Assembly (NCBI GenBank): GCA_934278005.1
Contig: CAKQWG010000057.1
Location: 1 to 17,818, forward strand
Length of the DNA stretch: 17,818 nt
Source of the DNA: an uncultured Pirellulaceae bacterium
GTDB taxonomy: Bacteria > Planctomycetota > Planctomycetia > Pirellulales > Pirellulaceae
Direction: 5' to 3'
Part shown: in pieces, positions 8,079 through 15,707 of the stretch
Position numbering within the stretch: the stretch's first letter is position 1
How the letters are laid out: each line of letters begins with the position of its first letter
Translations under genes and position numbers: made by a program
The notes under the pieces: model-generated
Told to the model about the DNA's origin: nothing
The model's input: only the letters and a program-made list of their open reading frames with translations
Database searches by the model: none

Positions 8079-9257
8079 TTACCAATCTCCTACTGCGCCG
8101 TCGCGATAGAAGACGCGCTGTAGGACTTCTTGCTGGAAGGGATGCTTGCGGACTTCGGATTCGTTGATCGAGATGCCCAGGCCGGGTCGGGTATTGGGTG
8201 TGACGGTGCGCGTAGCTGGATCGACGGTAAAGCCCTCCTGTACGACATCCGCCCGCCATGGCACATCGGCGTGGACCGATTCACAGATGATGTACGAGGG
8301 TTGTGAAAAGCCGAACTCGAGCGAGGCGGCCGTACTGACCGGTCCCTGTGGATTGTGGGGCGCTAGTGCGATTCGGTGGGCGTCGGCCAAGGCGGCGATG
8401 CGTCGGGCTTCGGTAAATCCACCACAGTGCGTGAGGTCCAGTTGGCAGATCTCACAACCACGCGCAGCAAATAGATCGCGAAAGGCGGCCAGGTGTGTCA
8501 AGCGTTCTCCGGTGGCGATGGGAGTGCTAATGGCTGCATTGATCGCGGCTAGAGCCTGCACGTTTTCGGGCCAACACGGCTCTTCTAAAAAGTACAATCC
8601 GTAGGGCTCGAGGGCTTTGGCAAACTGCATTCCCATAGCGGGCGAAGGCCGCGCGTGACAATCCACCATGATGTCGATGGCATCGCCCACAGCCTCGCGC
8701 ATGGCGGCCACACAGGCGGTAGCAGACTTAATCGCAGTCAGCCCCTCGATGGGCATTGTCGGCGGGACGGCCATCGACTTGAAAGCTGTAAAACCATCGG
8801 CGACCGCTTGGCTGGCCAAATCACCGAACTGCTTGGCATTGTCGATCGGCGTATTGTAGAAACTCTCAAGGTTGCCGCCGCCCAGGTGACAGTAGAGCCG
8901 CACATAGTCGCGAACCGGGCCACCCCATAGTTTGTGAACGGGTGTGTTGTGCAGCTTGCCCACAATGTCCCACAATGCCAGATCAATACCGGCCATGGCC
9001 GTAGAGCGGACAATCCCGCTGCCGTGCCAAAAATGTTGTCGCCACATCATTTGCCACAAATGTTCCACGCGGCTAGGGTCTTGGCCGATGATCAACTGTG
9101 ACAGATCTTCAATGGCCCCCACGACGCTGCGCGTATGCCATTCGAGTGTGGCTTCGCCCCAGCCCCACAGTCCAGGTTGGTCGGTTAGGACTTTTACAAA
9201 TATCCAGTTGCGCATCCGCGCGTGGCAGACAAGCGTTTCAACAGCGGTGATTTTCAT
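8079..9257 (-). CDS. Enolase-superfamily sugar acid dehydratase, galactonate dehydratase-like
   Basis: The 392-residue product aligns over its length with D-galactonate dehydratase (DgoD) and other mandelate racemase subgroup enzymes, which remove water from an acid sugar to give a 2-keto-3-deoxy product. Magnesium ligand candidates are Asp199 in VDCHARPS, Glu225 in FLEEPCW and Glu251 in ATGERLTH. The catalytic histidines match DgoD: His201 two residues after the first ligand and His301 in [11 protein letters not shown]. The N-terminal capping domain includes [14 protein letters not shown] at 58-71 and [12 protein letters not shown] at 90-101. Galactonate itself is not assured, since the loops that set specificity differ. 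The ATG at 9257 aligns with the DgoD start; the ribosome binding site is weak. It heads a three-gene cluster with the ceramidase-like and DapA-family genes, joined by a two-base gap and a 17-bp overlap. Confidence 0.88.
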   Translation of the reverse strand: MKITAVETLVCHARMRNWIFVKVLTDQPGLWGWGEATLEWHTRSVVGAIEDLSQLIIGQDPSRVEHLWQMMWRQHFWHGSGIVRSTAMAGIDLALWDIVGKLHNTPVHKLWGGPVRDYVRLYCHLGGGNLESFYNTPIDNAKQFGDLASQAVADGFTAFKSMAVPPTMPIEGLTAIKSATACVAAMREAVGDAIDIMVDCHARPSPAMGMQFAKALEPYGLYFLEEPCWPENVQALAAINAAISTPIATGERLTHLAAFRDLFAARGCEICQLDLTHCGGFTEARRIAALADAHRIALAPHNPQGPVSTAASLEFGFSQPSYIICESVHADVPWRADVVQEGFTVDPATRTVTPNTRPGLGISINESEVRKHPFQQEVLQRVFYRDGAVGDW

Positions 9258-9371
9258 GAGGCGTTCTCGGGCGGAGCAGTGTGCGGGGGGAGAAGTGTAT
9301 CGAGAGCTAAATCGCGGGACAGAGCAAGGAGAGGTCAGGGGAGCGTAGCGCGCAGAGCAGCGCCGGTGAGC

Positions 9372-9380
9372 TTATCCACA
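9372..9380 (+). promoter_or_regulatory. Isolated consensus DnaA box
   Basis: TTATCCACA is an exact match to the strict DnaA-box consensus and lies in the 178-bp gap between flhB and the dehydratase gene. No second box, AT-rich unwinding region or replication gene is nearby, so this is not an origin. It might be a chance match or a single regulatory site ahead of the dehydratase gene. Confidence 0.3.
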
Positions 9381-9435
9381 TGGTCGCATGGCGGACGATC
9401 GTAGCTGGAGTTTTCGGCGGCGCCTAGCGACCTGC

Positions 9436-10512
9436 CTATCCGGCTATGCTCGGCAACTTTTTGCCTTGCAATTGGTATACGTAGCGCAGGACTTCGGCTA
9501 CGGCCGCGTACTGCTCGGTTGGAATGGGCTGACCGATATCGACATGCTTAAACAAGGCCTGGGCGAGTGGCTTGCGTTCGACGATGGGCACGCCAGCCTC
9601 CAAAGCTACTTTACGTATGCGAGCGGCGACATGTCCGGCACCTTTGGCTACGATCACCGGCGCGGCCATCTTAGTTGGATCGAACTTGATAGCTATTGCT
9701 AACTCGGTAGGGTTGGTGATAACCACATCGGCGCCCGGCACATCGCTCTGCATACGATTCATCACCAGCTGTCGCTGGATCTGTCGACGTCGGGCGGCCA
9801 CGTGGGGATCGCCGTTCATCATCTTCATTTCTTCGCGCACCTCTTCGTCGGTCATCTTCAAGTCTTGCTCCATCTTCCACCACTGAAAGCCGTAGTCCAA
9901 CACGGCCAGTAACAGCAGGACCACCGCGGTGCGGATGCACATGTCGATGGTCGTGTCCCAGACCAGGATGCCAATTTCCCCCACGCTGAGCATTTGAGCC
10001 TGCATGATCACGTCCCAGCGGCCCCATAAACCCAGCGTGATAATTAGCGCGACTAGACCGATCTTCAATAGGCCAAAGCCCAGCCGAGCCAAGTTGGGTA
10101 GATCGAACAAACGCTTGGTACCGGCCAGCGGATTGACTCGCTTCCAGTCCATCGTGATCTTGTCGGGCAGGAACAGAAAGCCGATCTGGAACCAATTGTT
10201 GATCAACACGATGCCGCACACGGTGAGCATCACCGGCAGCAAGGCTTGTAGGCACTCCAGCACACTCGCGGCCACTAATCCAGACGCCGCACGAGGATCC
10301 GCATCCCAGTAGCGAACTTGGGTGAAGCCGGCTTTCATGATCGTCCCCACTGTCTGCGCAATCTGTGGGCCGAACCAGCGCAGGGCCAGCACGGCGAGCA
10401 GTAGCACGAGCGCCGAGCCCATGTCTTGGCTGCGCGCTACCTGTCCCTTCTCGCGCGCCTGTTGGCGGCGGTGTGGGGTCGCGTCATGCTTCTTATCGCC
10501 GCCTTCGGACAT
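9436..10512 (-). CDS. flhB: Flagellar export switch protein FlhB
   Basis: FlhB sits at the flagellar type III export gate and switches substrate class after self-cleavage of its cytosolic domain. The 358-residue protein has the expected order: a basic N-terminus (HDATPHRRQQAREKGQVARS), about four membrane segments within residues 33-210, then the cytosolic domain. The self-cleavage site reads Asn267-Pro268-Thr269-Glu270; most homologues have His in the fourth place, but the Asn-Pro bond is present. KIRKVA-like residues follow (RIRKVALEAGVPIVERKPLAQAL is the usual post-cleavage region). The ATG at 10512 follows GAGAGG about five bases upstream. It is the last flagellar gene here, separated from fliR by 156 bp and followed by non-flagellar genes, so flhA must be elsewhere. 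Confidence 0.94.
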   Translation of the reverse strand: MSEGGDKKHDATPHRRQQAREKGQVARSQDMGSALVLLLAVLALRWFGPQIAQTVGTIMKAGFTQVRYWDADPRAASGLVAASVLECLQALLPVMLTVCGIVLINNWFQIGFLFLPDKITMDWKRVNPLAGTKRLFDLPNLARLGFGLLKIGLVALIITLGLWGRWDVIMQAQMLSVGEIGILVWDTTIDMCIRTAVVLLLLAVLDYGFQWWKMEQDLKMTDEEVREEMKMMNGDPHVAARRRQIQRQLVMNRMQSDVPGADVVITNPTELAIAIKFDPTKMAAPVIVAKGAGHVAARIRKVALEAGVPIVERKPLAQALFKHVDIGQPIPTEQYAAVAEVLRYVYQLQGKKLPSIAG

Positions 10513-10668
10513 GCTACCTCTCTACCTGAGCTTAGGCCAACCATCACTACTGCAAGCTGCGCTTGCGTGGGGATTGCGGGGAACTAGTTTTCGCTGGGAC
10601 GGGCTCAGTCGCTGTGTGAGTTTCAGCAGTTAATACACTTTATAAACCATGCTTTTTATGGCCATCCG
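10513..10668. other. Spacer between fliR and flhB, 156 bp
   Basis: This is the only sizeable gap inside the otherwise tightly packed flagellar export genes. On the minus strand the AT-rich part near 10633-10660 contains TATAAA-like bases and could provide a secondary promoter for flhB, but no -35 partner is convincing. No gene or strong hairpin was found. Confidence 0.35.
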
Positions 10669-11460
10669 CTACGGCAGGCCAGTAGCGATACGCTGGCAAG
10701 TGGCTACCCACACCACTAATTCTTGTTGAAAGACCCAGGTCACGCTGCCCAGCGACATGAACAGCAGTGTCAGCAGAGCCAAAGCATTGATGTTGAAACC
10801 GATGGCCAGCACGTTCAGTTGCGGCAGCGTGCGGGCTAATAATCCTGTGAATAGGTTTGATAGCAGCAATGCGGTGGCCAACGGCGCAGCGGCGCGAATG
10901 CCAATTTCAAACGTGTGCTTGGTAATCATTACAATCTCCTCTAGCCAGCTTTCTTCAAACAACACGCTGCCTGCGGGGTAGCGCCCATAGCTGTCCAAGC
11001 AGCACTCGAGCAATTGCCGATGCCCACCGACCAGCAGCAGGATTGCCATGGCGAGCCAGCCCAACATGTTGGAAACCACCGGCATCTCTTCGTCGGAGTT
11101 GGGATCGACCGAGGTAGCTAAATCGAAGCCTGCCAAGTGGCCTATCGACTGCCCGGCGATCTGCAAACAGGCGACGGCTAGCAAAATGACACTACCCAGC
11201 AGAAGCCCTAACAGGATCTCGCAGGTGACGGCCAGCGAGATGTGGATCAAATCGCCCGGCATAGGCACAGCGGTGTCGTAGGCCAGCGGTGTTAAGAGGG
11301 CTGCCATGCCTAATGCGATCAACGCGCGAATGCGCATGGGGACTGCCGAGGAACGCGTGGGAGGAGCCAGCATGAGCGGTGGGCTGATGCGCGCCAACAC
11401 CGTCATGAAAACCCACAGCGGCTGACTTAGTAGACCTAGCAGTGCATCTCCCGTAGCCAT
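10669..11460 (-). CDS. fliR: Flagellar export gate protein FliR
   Basis: FliR is one of the FliP-FliQ-FliR core proteins that form the entry pore of the flagellar export apparatus in the inner membrane. The 263-residue product is highly hydrophobic with about six membrane segments and shows the family opening LARISPPLMLAPPTRSSAVP, followed by MRIRALIALGMAALL, then GQSIGHLAGFDLATSVDP in the middle and FNINALALLTLLFMSLGSV near the end. The start ATG at 11460 overlaps the fliQ stop codon in the sequence TAATG, a coupling arrangement that decides the start over an upstream TTG at 11532. Length fits the family (about 260). Confidence 0.93.
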   Translation of the reverse strand: MATGDALLGLLSQPLWVFMTVLARISPPLMLAPPTRSSAVPMRIRALIALGMAALLTPLAYDTAVPMPGDLIHISLAVTCEILLGLLLGSVILLAVACLQIAGQSIGHLAGFDLATSVDPNSDEEMPVVSNMLGWLAMAILLLVGGHRQLLECCLDSYGRYPAGSVLFEESWLEEIVMITKHTFEIGIRAAAPLATALLLSNLFTGLLARTLPQLNVLAIGFNINALALLTLLFMSLGSVTWVFQQELVVWVATCQRIATGLP

Positions 11461-11732
11461 TATTTGCTGACTACCATCGGAATTGCTGTGTACGTTTTGG
11501 TGGTGTAATCGATCATCCGATCCGCGATCCATGGCAAACAGAACACGAGTGCCAGTACCATGGCAATGATCTTGGGGACGGCATTCAGTGTCTGGTCTTG
11601 GATCTGAGTCACTGCCTGCATCAGGCTGATGACCAAGCCCACCAACATTCCCATCACTAGCAGAGGTGCTCCGATAAGCATTGCGGTCAGTACAGCGGTG
11701 CGCACCAGTTCAACAGCATCAGCGGGATCCAT
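11460..11732 (-). CDS. fliQ: Flagellar export gate protein FliQ
   Basis: The 90-residue product has the two-helix hairpin of FliQ: a first segment near 15-36 (MLIGAPLLVMGMLVGLVISL), the conserved AVTQIQDQTL at 40-49, and a second segment near 53-72 (PKIIAMVLALVFCLPWIA). E. coli FliQ has 89 residues. I chose the ATG at 11732 because GGAGA lies five bases upstream; a TTG at 11744 would add four residues. The stop overlaps the fliR start by one base. It contributes four copies around the FliP/FliR pore in characterised systems. Confidence 0.94.
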   Translation of the reverse strand: MDPADAVELVRTAVLTAMLIGAPLLVMGMLVGLVISLMQAVTQIQDQTLNAVPKIIAMVLALVFCLPWIADRMIDYTTKTYTAIPMVVSK

Positions 11733-11768
11733 GGATGTCTCCAAAGTACAGGTAGTTTTTAGACAAGG

Positions 11769-12773
11769 CTAACCATAGGTACCAAAGCTCTCGAGCAACA
11801 TACCAACTATCAGATGCCAGCCATCGATTAACACAAATAACAGCAACTTGAACGGCAGCGAGATCATGGCTGGTGGAAGCATCATCATGCCCATAGAGAT
11901 GGTGACACTAGCCACTACTAAGTCGATCAATAAGAATGGCAAAAAAATTTGAAAGCCAATTAGAAACGCGGTTTTCAGTTCGCTCAACATGTAGGCCGGC
12001 AACAACACTTGCAATGGCACTTCTTCATATCCGGCCGGCAGTGGGCTGTTGGGTTGGTAGTAGCTGTAAAATAGATAGATGTCATCTTCGTTGTCAGCCC
12101 AGTCGATCTGACGACTCATGAAATCGCGCACCGGTTGAATGCCCAGGTTCCAAGCCTGTTCGATGCTCATCGTTGAATCGGGGGCCGTGTACGGAGCTAT
12201 CGCCTCGTCATAGACTCGCGTCCACACCGGGGCCATGATAAATAAGGTCATGAACAGCGAGATGGAAGTAATGACTTGGCTGGGGGGCAATTGCCCTGTC
12301 CCTAGAGCTTGCCGGAGCAGTCCCATCACGACGATGATCCGCACGTAGCAAGTGGTCATAAGCAAGATGGCTGGTGCCAGGCTGAGCACCGTCAGCAGGA
12401 GCAGAATCTGCAAGCTGCTGGATAAGCCTTCGCGGCTAGTCCACTTATCAGGGCCGCTCAGTAGAAAGTTCTCAACGCTCGGACCAGCGGGTTCCGCCTT
12501 GGCTGCCAGTGACTCAGTAACTTGTTCGAACAGGCGGCCTGTGCTGGAACTATTGCTGCCGAATCCCGCGTCAGACTGCGCAACTGCAGGTGGGGCCAGA
12601 GTCGCCAGCAGCGTGATGACTAGCAGCGTGGTGACCAACAGCGCCGACTTTCGCGCGAAGTTCGCTCTGTTGTGTTCCGTACGCCGATTTTTTTCTGTAT
12701 CCCGATGCCGAGCATGCAGCCAACGGCGGGGACGGATGGAAGGCAAAGTCGCTTTGCTGCACAAGCCGTTCAT
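11769..12773 (-). CDS. fliP: Flagellar export gate protein FliP with long N-terminal extension
   Basis: FliP forms the pentameric core of the export pore. The C-terminal 230 residues are typical: TCYVRIIVVMGLLRQALG at 141-158, LPPSQV, then PAYMLSELKTAFLIGFQIF in the second half and MMMLPPAMISLPFKLLLFVL near the end. The product is 334 residues, against about 245 in E. coli. The excess lies at the N-terminus: about 42 basic, polar residues, then a hydrophobic segment (44-60) ending PPAVAQ, which looks like a displaced signal peptide, and a Ser/Glu-rich linker to about residue 115. The ATG at 12773 overlaps the fliO stop (TAATG) and is preceded by GGAGG seven bases upstream, which supports this start even though it leaves the signal-like segment internal. 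Confidence 0.92.
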   Translation of the reverse strand: MNGLCSKATLPSIRPRRWLHARHRDTEKNRRTEHNRANFARKSALLVTTLLVITLLATLAPPAVAQSDAGFGSNSSSTGRLFEQVTESLAAKAEPAGPSVENFLLSGPDKWTSREGLSSSLQILLLLTVLSLAPAILLMTTCYVRIIVVMGLLRQALGTGQLPPSQVITSISLFMTLFIMAPVWTRVYDEAIAPYTAPDSTMSIEQAWNLGIQPVRDFMSRQIDWADNEDDIYLFYSYYQPNSPLPAGYEEVPLQVLLPAYMLSELKTAFLIGFQIFLPFLLIDLVVASVTISMGMMMLPPAMISLPFKLLLFVLIDGWHLIVGMLLESFGTYG

Positions 12774-13675
12774 TACGCGTCCTCCGCATGCAACAAGCTT
12801 TTGAAGGACTGCGAGATGCTTCCCGGTTGACCGCTTTCGCACTGCCCAAGCATCAGATCGACCTCGAGTGGGTCGCTGATCTCACCCAGCGTGCGCGCTT
12901 CGCCCTGGATGACGCTCACGAGCAAAAGTTTTGAACCGAATCGCACCAACACTAGTTGTTGCCGGGCGGAGATGGATGTTCTGCCGAGTATGCTGACGAC
13001 CTGCTTGGGTAGTCCGCCGCTGAGCGATGTACCGAGCGTCTTGCGATAGCACCAGGCTACCCCCAAGAATAATCCGACCACGAGCAGTAGGCTGGAGATG
13101 ATGGAGACCAGCATCTGCAGCGTGCTGCCAGATGTCTGGGGTTGATCTTCCGTCAAACGCTTGGATGGAGGGGCCAACGGAATGTGCTGTACGCCAGCGG
13201 ACGCACCGGCAGACGCACCAGCTGTCGCGCTGGCTGTCACAACTGGGCTGGTGACCGCCACGCTGCCGCGCTGGCCCACTTGAGACTCCGCCTGCGGCAG
13301 GGAAAAGTCCGCGGCGTGGTGGGACGCTGCTGGCTGTTCGACTTGAGAGAACTGCGGGCGGAGTTGGCCGGCTTTGTCAGGCAGGCTGCGGTCGGCAGTC
13401 CAAGCTGACTGAGCGGCGGATTCAAGCTCCGTTGGCCCACTCTGCGGCGATGTATGGCTGCTGGTGCGAGTGGCATTGTCGGCAGCTTCACTAGGCACGC
13501 CAGTGAAGGTTCCAGTGGACGTGATGGCTGGGGCATACTCCGAGCCGCCGGGGGCCTGAGCGCGCAGCGCGGACGAGCTGAACACAAGACCTAGTGAGAT
13601 CGTCAGGGCCCGGACGGCGAGCCAAAATAGATTCGGTCGCGCAGCGGTAGAGGTAGCAAGGCGAGTGGGTCTCAT
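12773..13675 (-). CDS. fliO: Flagellar assembly protein FliO with long Ser/Ala-rich N-terminal region
   Basis: FliO helps assemble the FliP pore complex. This 300-residue form has a signal-like hydrophobic N-terminus (16-40, ending SALRAQ), about 145 low-complexity residues rich in Ser, Ala, Pro and Gln, one membrane segment at about 187-209, and a cytosolic FliO domain containing LPKQVVSILGRTSISARQQL and VRFGSKLLLVSV. E. coli FliO is about 120 residues, so the linker is the main expansion, although long N-terminal regions occur in other phyla. Residues 153-160 are a short in-frame duplication of Gly-Ala-Ser-Ala. AAGGAT lies about ten bases before the ATG at 13675. The gene follows fliN after 185 bp with no clear feature, and its stop overlaps the fliP start. 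Confidence 0.85.
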   Translation of the reverse strand: MRPTRLATSTAARPNLFWLAVRALTISLGLVFSSSALRAQAPGGSEYAPAITSTGTFTGVPSEAADNATRTSSHTSPQSGPTELESAAQSAWTADRSLPDKAGQLRPQFSQVEQPAASHHAADFSLPQAESQVGQRGSVAVTSPVVTASATAGASAGASAGVQHIPLAPPSKRLTEDQPQTSGSTLQMLVSIISSLLLVVGLFLGVAWCYRKTLGTSLSGGLPKQVVSILGRTSISARQQLVLVRFGSKLLLVSVIQGEARTLGEISDPLEVDLMLGQCESGQPGSISQSFKSLLHAEDA

Positions 13676-13860
13676 GGTTCGACATCCTTGTCGAAGCGAG
13701 CGTCGGCGGGTGGACGCGATGGTAAACGGGTTAGGGTGAACCGAAAGAAGTTGCGGAGGCTTCTTTCAGTCAGCAAAGTGTCAGCTTTTTTCAGCTGTGT
13801 GGGATCCGCTGGCGGGTAGTCGATTTTGACGAGTGACAAGCCGCAGGCGTGTGTGGCATC

Positions 13861-14316
13861 CTATGCCTCTTCGGTCAACGAGTCCGAGCCGATGAGCTCA
13901 GCTACGCGAACGCAAAAGTTATCGTTAAGTACCAATATTTCGCCGCGGGCTACCAAGCGTCCGTTGACGAACAGATCGACTGGATCACCAGCTAGTTTGT
14001 CGAGTGTGACCACCGAGCCGCGGCGCAAGTTCAGCACATCTTCCAGCAGCATCTGCGTGCGCCCAAGCTCGATTTTCAGATCGAGATCGACATCGCGAAG
14101 TAGGTCGAGCGAGCATTTCTCTGGTGGACCCTCGCTGCCGACCAAATCCTCCAGCTGAAACGGTTTGACGGCAGCAGTGGTCGGGGCCGTAGCCCGGTCT
14201 AGGTCGTTAAGTGCCGTCTCGGCATCCTCAAGCAGCTTGGCTGCTTGCTCGGCAACTGCGGCCGGGTCAGCCGTGTGGCCCACCGCAGTGTCATGATTTT
14301 CTTGAGCTGAACTCAC
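13861..14316 (-). CDS. fliN: Flagellar motor switch protein FliN
   Basis: FliN forms the lower C-ring of the rotor with FliM. The 151-residue protein has a low-complexity N-terminal half of about 70 residues and a C-terminal SpoA (surface presentation of antigens) domain at about 75-143. The domain contains DLDLKIELGRTQMLLEDVL, GSVVTLDKLAGDPVDLFVNG and LVARGEILVLNDNFCVRV, all matching FliN. The start is GTG at 14316, chosen because a perfect AGGAGG (14327-14332) lies ten bases upstream. A 12-bp hairpin sits just before this ribosome binding site, and fliL ends 69 bp upstream, leaving no room for the fliM gene that usually intervenes. Confidence 0.92.
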   Translation of the reverse strand: MSSAQENHDTAVGHTADPAAVAEQAAKLLEDAETALNDLDRATAPTTAAVKPFQLEDLVGSEGPPEKCSLDLLRDVDLDLKIELGRTQMLLEDVLNLRRGSVVTLDKLAGDPVDLFVNGRLVARGEILVLNDNFCVRVAELIGSDSLTEEA

Positions 14317-14340
14317 TGGCCGTGCGCCTCCTGCGGTCGC

Positions 14341-14368
14341 CTCGCCGCAACTGCAGAGTTGCGGCGAG
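14341..14368 (-). other. Perfect 12-bp hairpin between fliL and fliN
   Basis: CTCGCCGCAACT (14341-14352) is the exact reverse complement of AGTTGCGGCGAG (14357-14368), with loop GCAG. On the minus-strand transcript it lies 17 bases after the fliL stop and eight bases before the AGGAGG of fliN. No U-tract follows, so it does not look like a simple terminator. It could set relative expression of fliL and fliN or protect a processed end. Confidence 0.75.
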
Positions 14369-14385
14369 CCTGTTCTTGGATTGGG

Positions 14386-14937
14386 CTACTCTTCGATCAA
14401 CTGGTAGTCATTGAAGCCCACGCCCGACAAAAGCGGGTGGTCTCCTCCCAGAATATCGTTACTTGTCGCAAGTATCCGCCGCTGAATCAAGCCCAACTGG
14501 TTCTCCGTCAATTCGTCCATAGTAGCATTGCGGATCTCCAGCATCATGCGGTGGTGAAAACGCCCCTGTCGCTCAATGTAAAGTCGCTCGAGTTCAAGCT
14601 GGTCTTTGCGTTTGACTGTTCCAAACAGACGGAATTCGACACGATAATTGCGGTCTGCCCCCGGCGGCGTAAAGACGATGCCATAGGTCCCCAGGGCAAA
14701 CTCTTGGACCGCATCGGGGTCATCGATCTTGACTTCCCCTGCTTTGTCCATGCTTTTTTCCACGCGGCTGATCAGCCGGGCTTCAGCCAGTGCGGCCACT
14801 TCATCGGCGTTGGGAACCATGAAGAAGAAGATAAATGTTTCTGCCACGATCACGCTGCCCACTAGCCCGGCTACCAGTAGCTTGGGCAGGATGGATGGCT
14901 TGACGGGCGCTTCGGCGGTAGTAGTTGTTTCTGCCAT
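14386..14937 (-). CDS. fliL: Flagellar basal body-associated protein FliL
   Basis: FliL surrounds or supports the MotAB stator in the inner membrane. The 183-residue product has a short cytosolic N-terminus rich in Thr and Ala, one membrane segment at about 18-41 (KLLVAGLVGSVIVAETFIFFF), and a periplasmic domain. The periplasmic part includes YRVEFRLFGTVKRKD and the C-terminal stretch EIRNATMDELTENQLGLIQRRI, comparable to the I-x-x-x-L-x-x-x family helix. Similarity to well-studied FliL proteins is moderate, and position directly after motB supports the call. The ATG at 14937 is three bases after the motB stop. Confidence 0.82.
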   Translation of the reverse strand: MAETTTTAEAPVKPSILPKLLVAGLVGSVIVAETFIFFFMVPNADEVAALAEARLISRVEKSMDKAGEVKIDDPDAVQEFALGTYGIVFTPPGADRNYRVEFRLFGTVKRKDQLELERLYIERQGRFHHRMMLEIRNATMDELTENQLGLIQRRILATSNDILGGDHPLLSGVGFNDYQLIEE

Positions 14938-14940
14938 GGT

Positions 14941-15702
14941 TTATTTAGCTGCAGGAGTTTCTAAAATTGCGTCGTTTCGTTCTTCGACGGTGCCGATCAA
15001 ACGATCTACGGTTTCTTCTAGTAGAAAGACTTCCACGCGCGGATTGAGGCGCGTTTTTTCCGCATCGCTGGACAAATACATGGGTTCCCAGGCTCCGGCG
15101 GTCGACATGCGGATCCGTTCGGGAGGAATTTCGTGCACATCGGTCAAGTACGTCATCACGTTGCGGCAGCGGCGGTAAGCGAAATCCATAGAGTCCAAGG
15201 GGGCTGCGCCATTGCTAGCGAGTTGCTGGGCCGTGTGTCCGCGGATCTCAATTTTCTGGGGCTTGCCGCTGAGCAATTTGACCTGCTCATCCAGTATCGC
15301 TTTGGCATCTTGACTGAGGTCTACCGCTCCATCCTCGAAGAAGACCACGGTGCCGATGGCGGTGTTGCTGCCGGGGCGAATGATTCGCACGCGTTCGTCC
15401 TCGCCGACGGGGGCTTTGGTTGGTGAGCCACCTTTGTGGGTGTCTTTCTTTTTGGCTCGGCCCGTTGTCGACAGCACGCGGAATTCGCTAGTCTGCGATC
15501 TGAAGTCTCCCGGCGAGACGTTCTCGACGGACAACTCATAACCGAAACGCTCCTGTAAGGCTTCGGCAACCGCCTGGAACTTCTTGTCTTGTTTCATTTC
15601 GCTCATGGAAACCAACATGATGAAGAATGTCAGCAACAGCGACATCATATCGCCGAAGGTGACCACCCATTCCGGAATGCCGATTGGAGGATCTTCTTCC
15701 AT
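14941..15702 (-). CDS. motB: Flagellar motor stator protein MotB
   Basis: MotB forms the ion channel of the stator with MotA and anchors it to peptidoglycan. The 253-residue product starts with a short cytosolic tail and a plug-proximal membrane segment, PEWVVTFGDMMSLLLTFFI at 10-28, in which Asp18 corresponds to the essential ion-binding aspartate. A linker with Lys/Gly/Thr-rich residues (80-100) leads to an OmpA-like peptidoglycan-binding domain at about 115-228, with IEIRGHT at 151-157 and RLNPRVEVFL near the end. The ATG at 15702 is preceded by AGGAG, which overlaps the motA stop in the sequence GGAGTAG, so motA and motB translation are coupled. Whether the ion is a proton or sodium cannot be told here. 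Confidence 0.95.
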   Translation of the reverse strand: MEEDPPIGIPEWVVTFGDMMSLLLTFFIMLVSMSEMKQDKKFQAVAEALQERFGYELSVENVSPGDFRSQTSEFRVLSTTGRAKKKDTHKGGSPTKAPVGEDERVRIIRPGSNTAIGTVVFFEDGAVDLSQDAKAILDEQVKLLSGKPQKIEIRGHTAQQLASNGAAPLDSMDFAYRRCRNVMTYLTDVHEIPPERIRMSTAGAWEPMYLSSDAEKTRLNPRVEVFLLEETVDRLIGTVEERNDAILETPAAK

Positions 15703-15707
15703 AATTG

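Noticed and set aside
8077..8259. N-terminal extension of the ceramidase-like protein into the dehydratase gene
   Set aside because: The extension is the dehydratase C-terminal DNA read in another frame; the ATG at 8076 directly after the dehydratase stop fits family length and operon logic.
9372..9380. Replication origin
   Set aside because: A single DnaA box with no cluster, no AT-rich unwinding region and no dnaA, dnaN or parAB gene nearby.
14341..14368. Intrinsic terminator after fliL
   Set aside because: There is no U-tract after the stem and the downstream flagellar genes appear to belong to the same operon.
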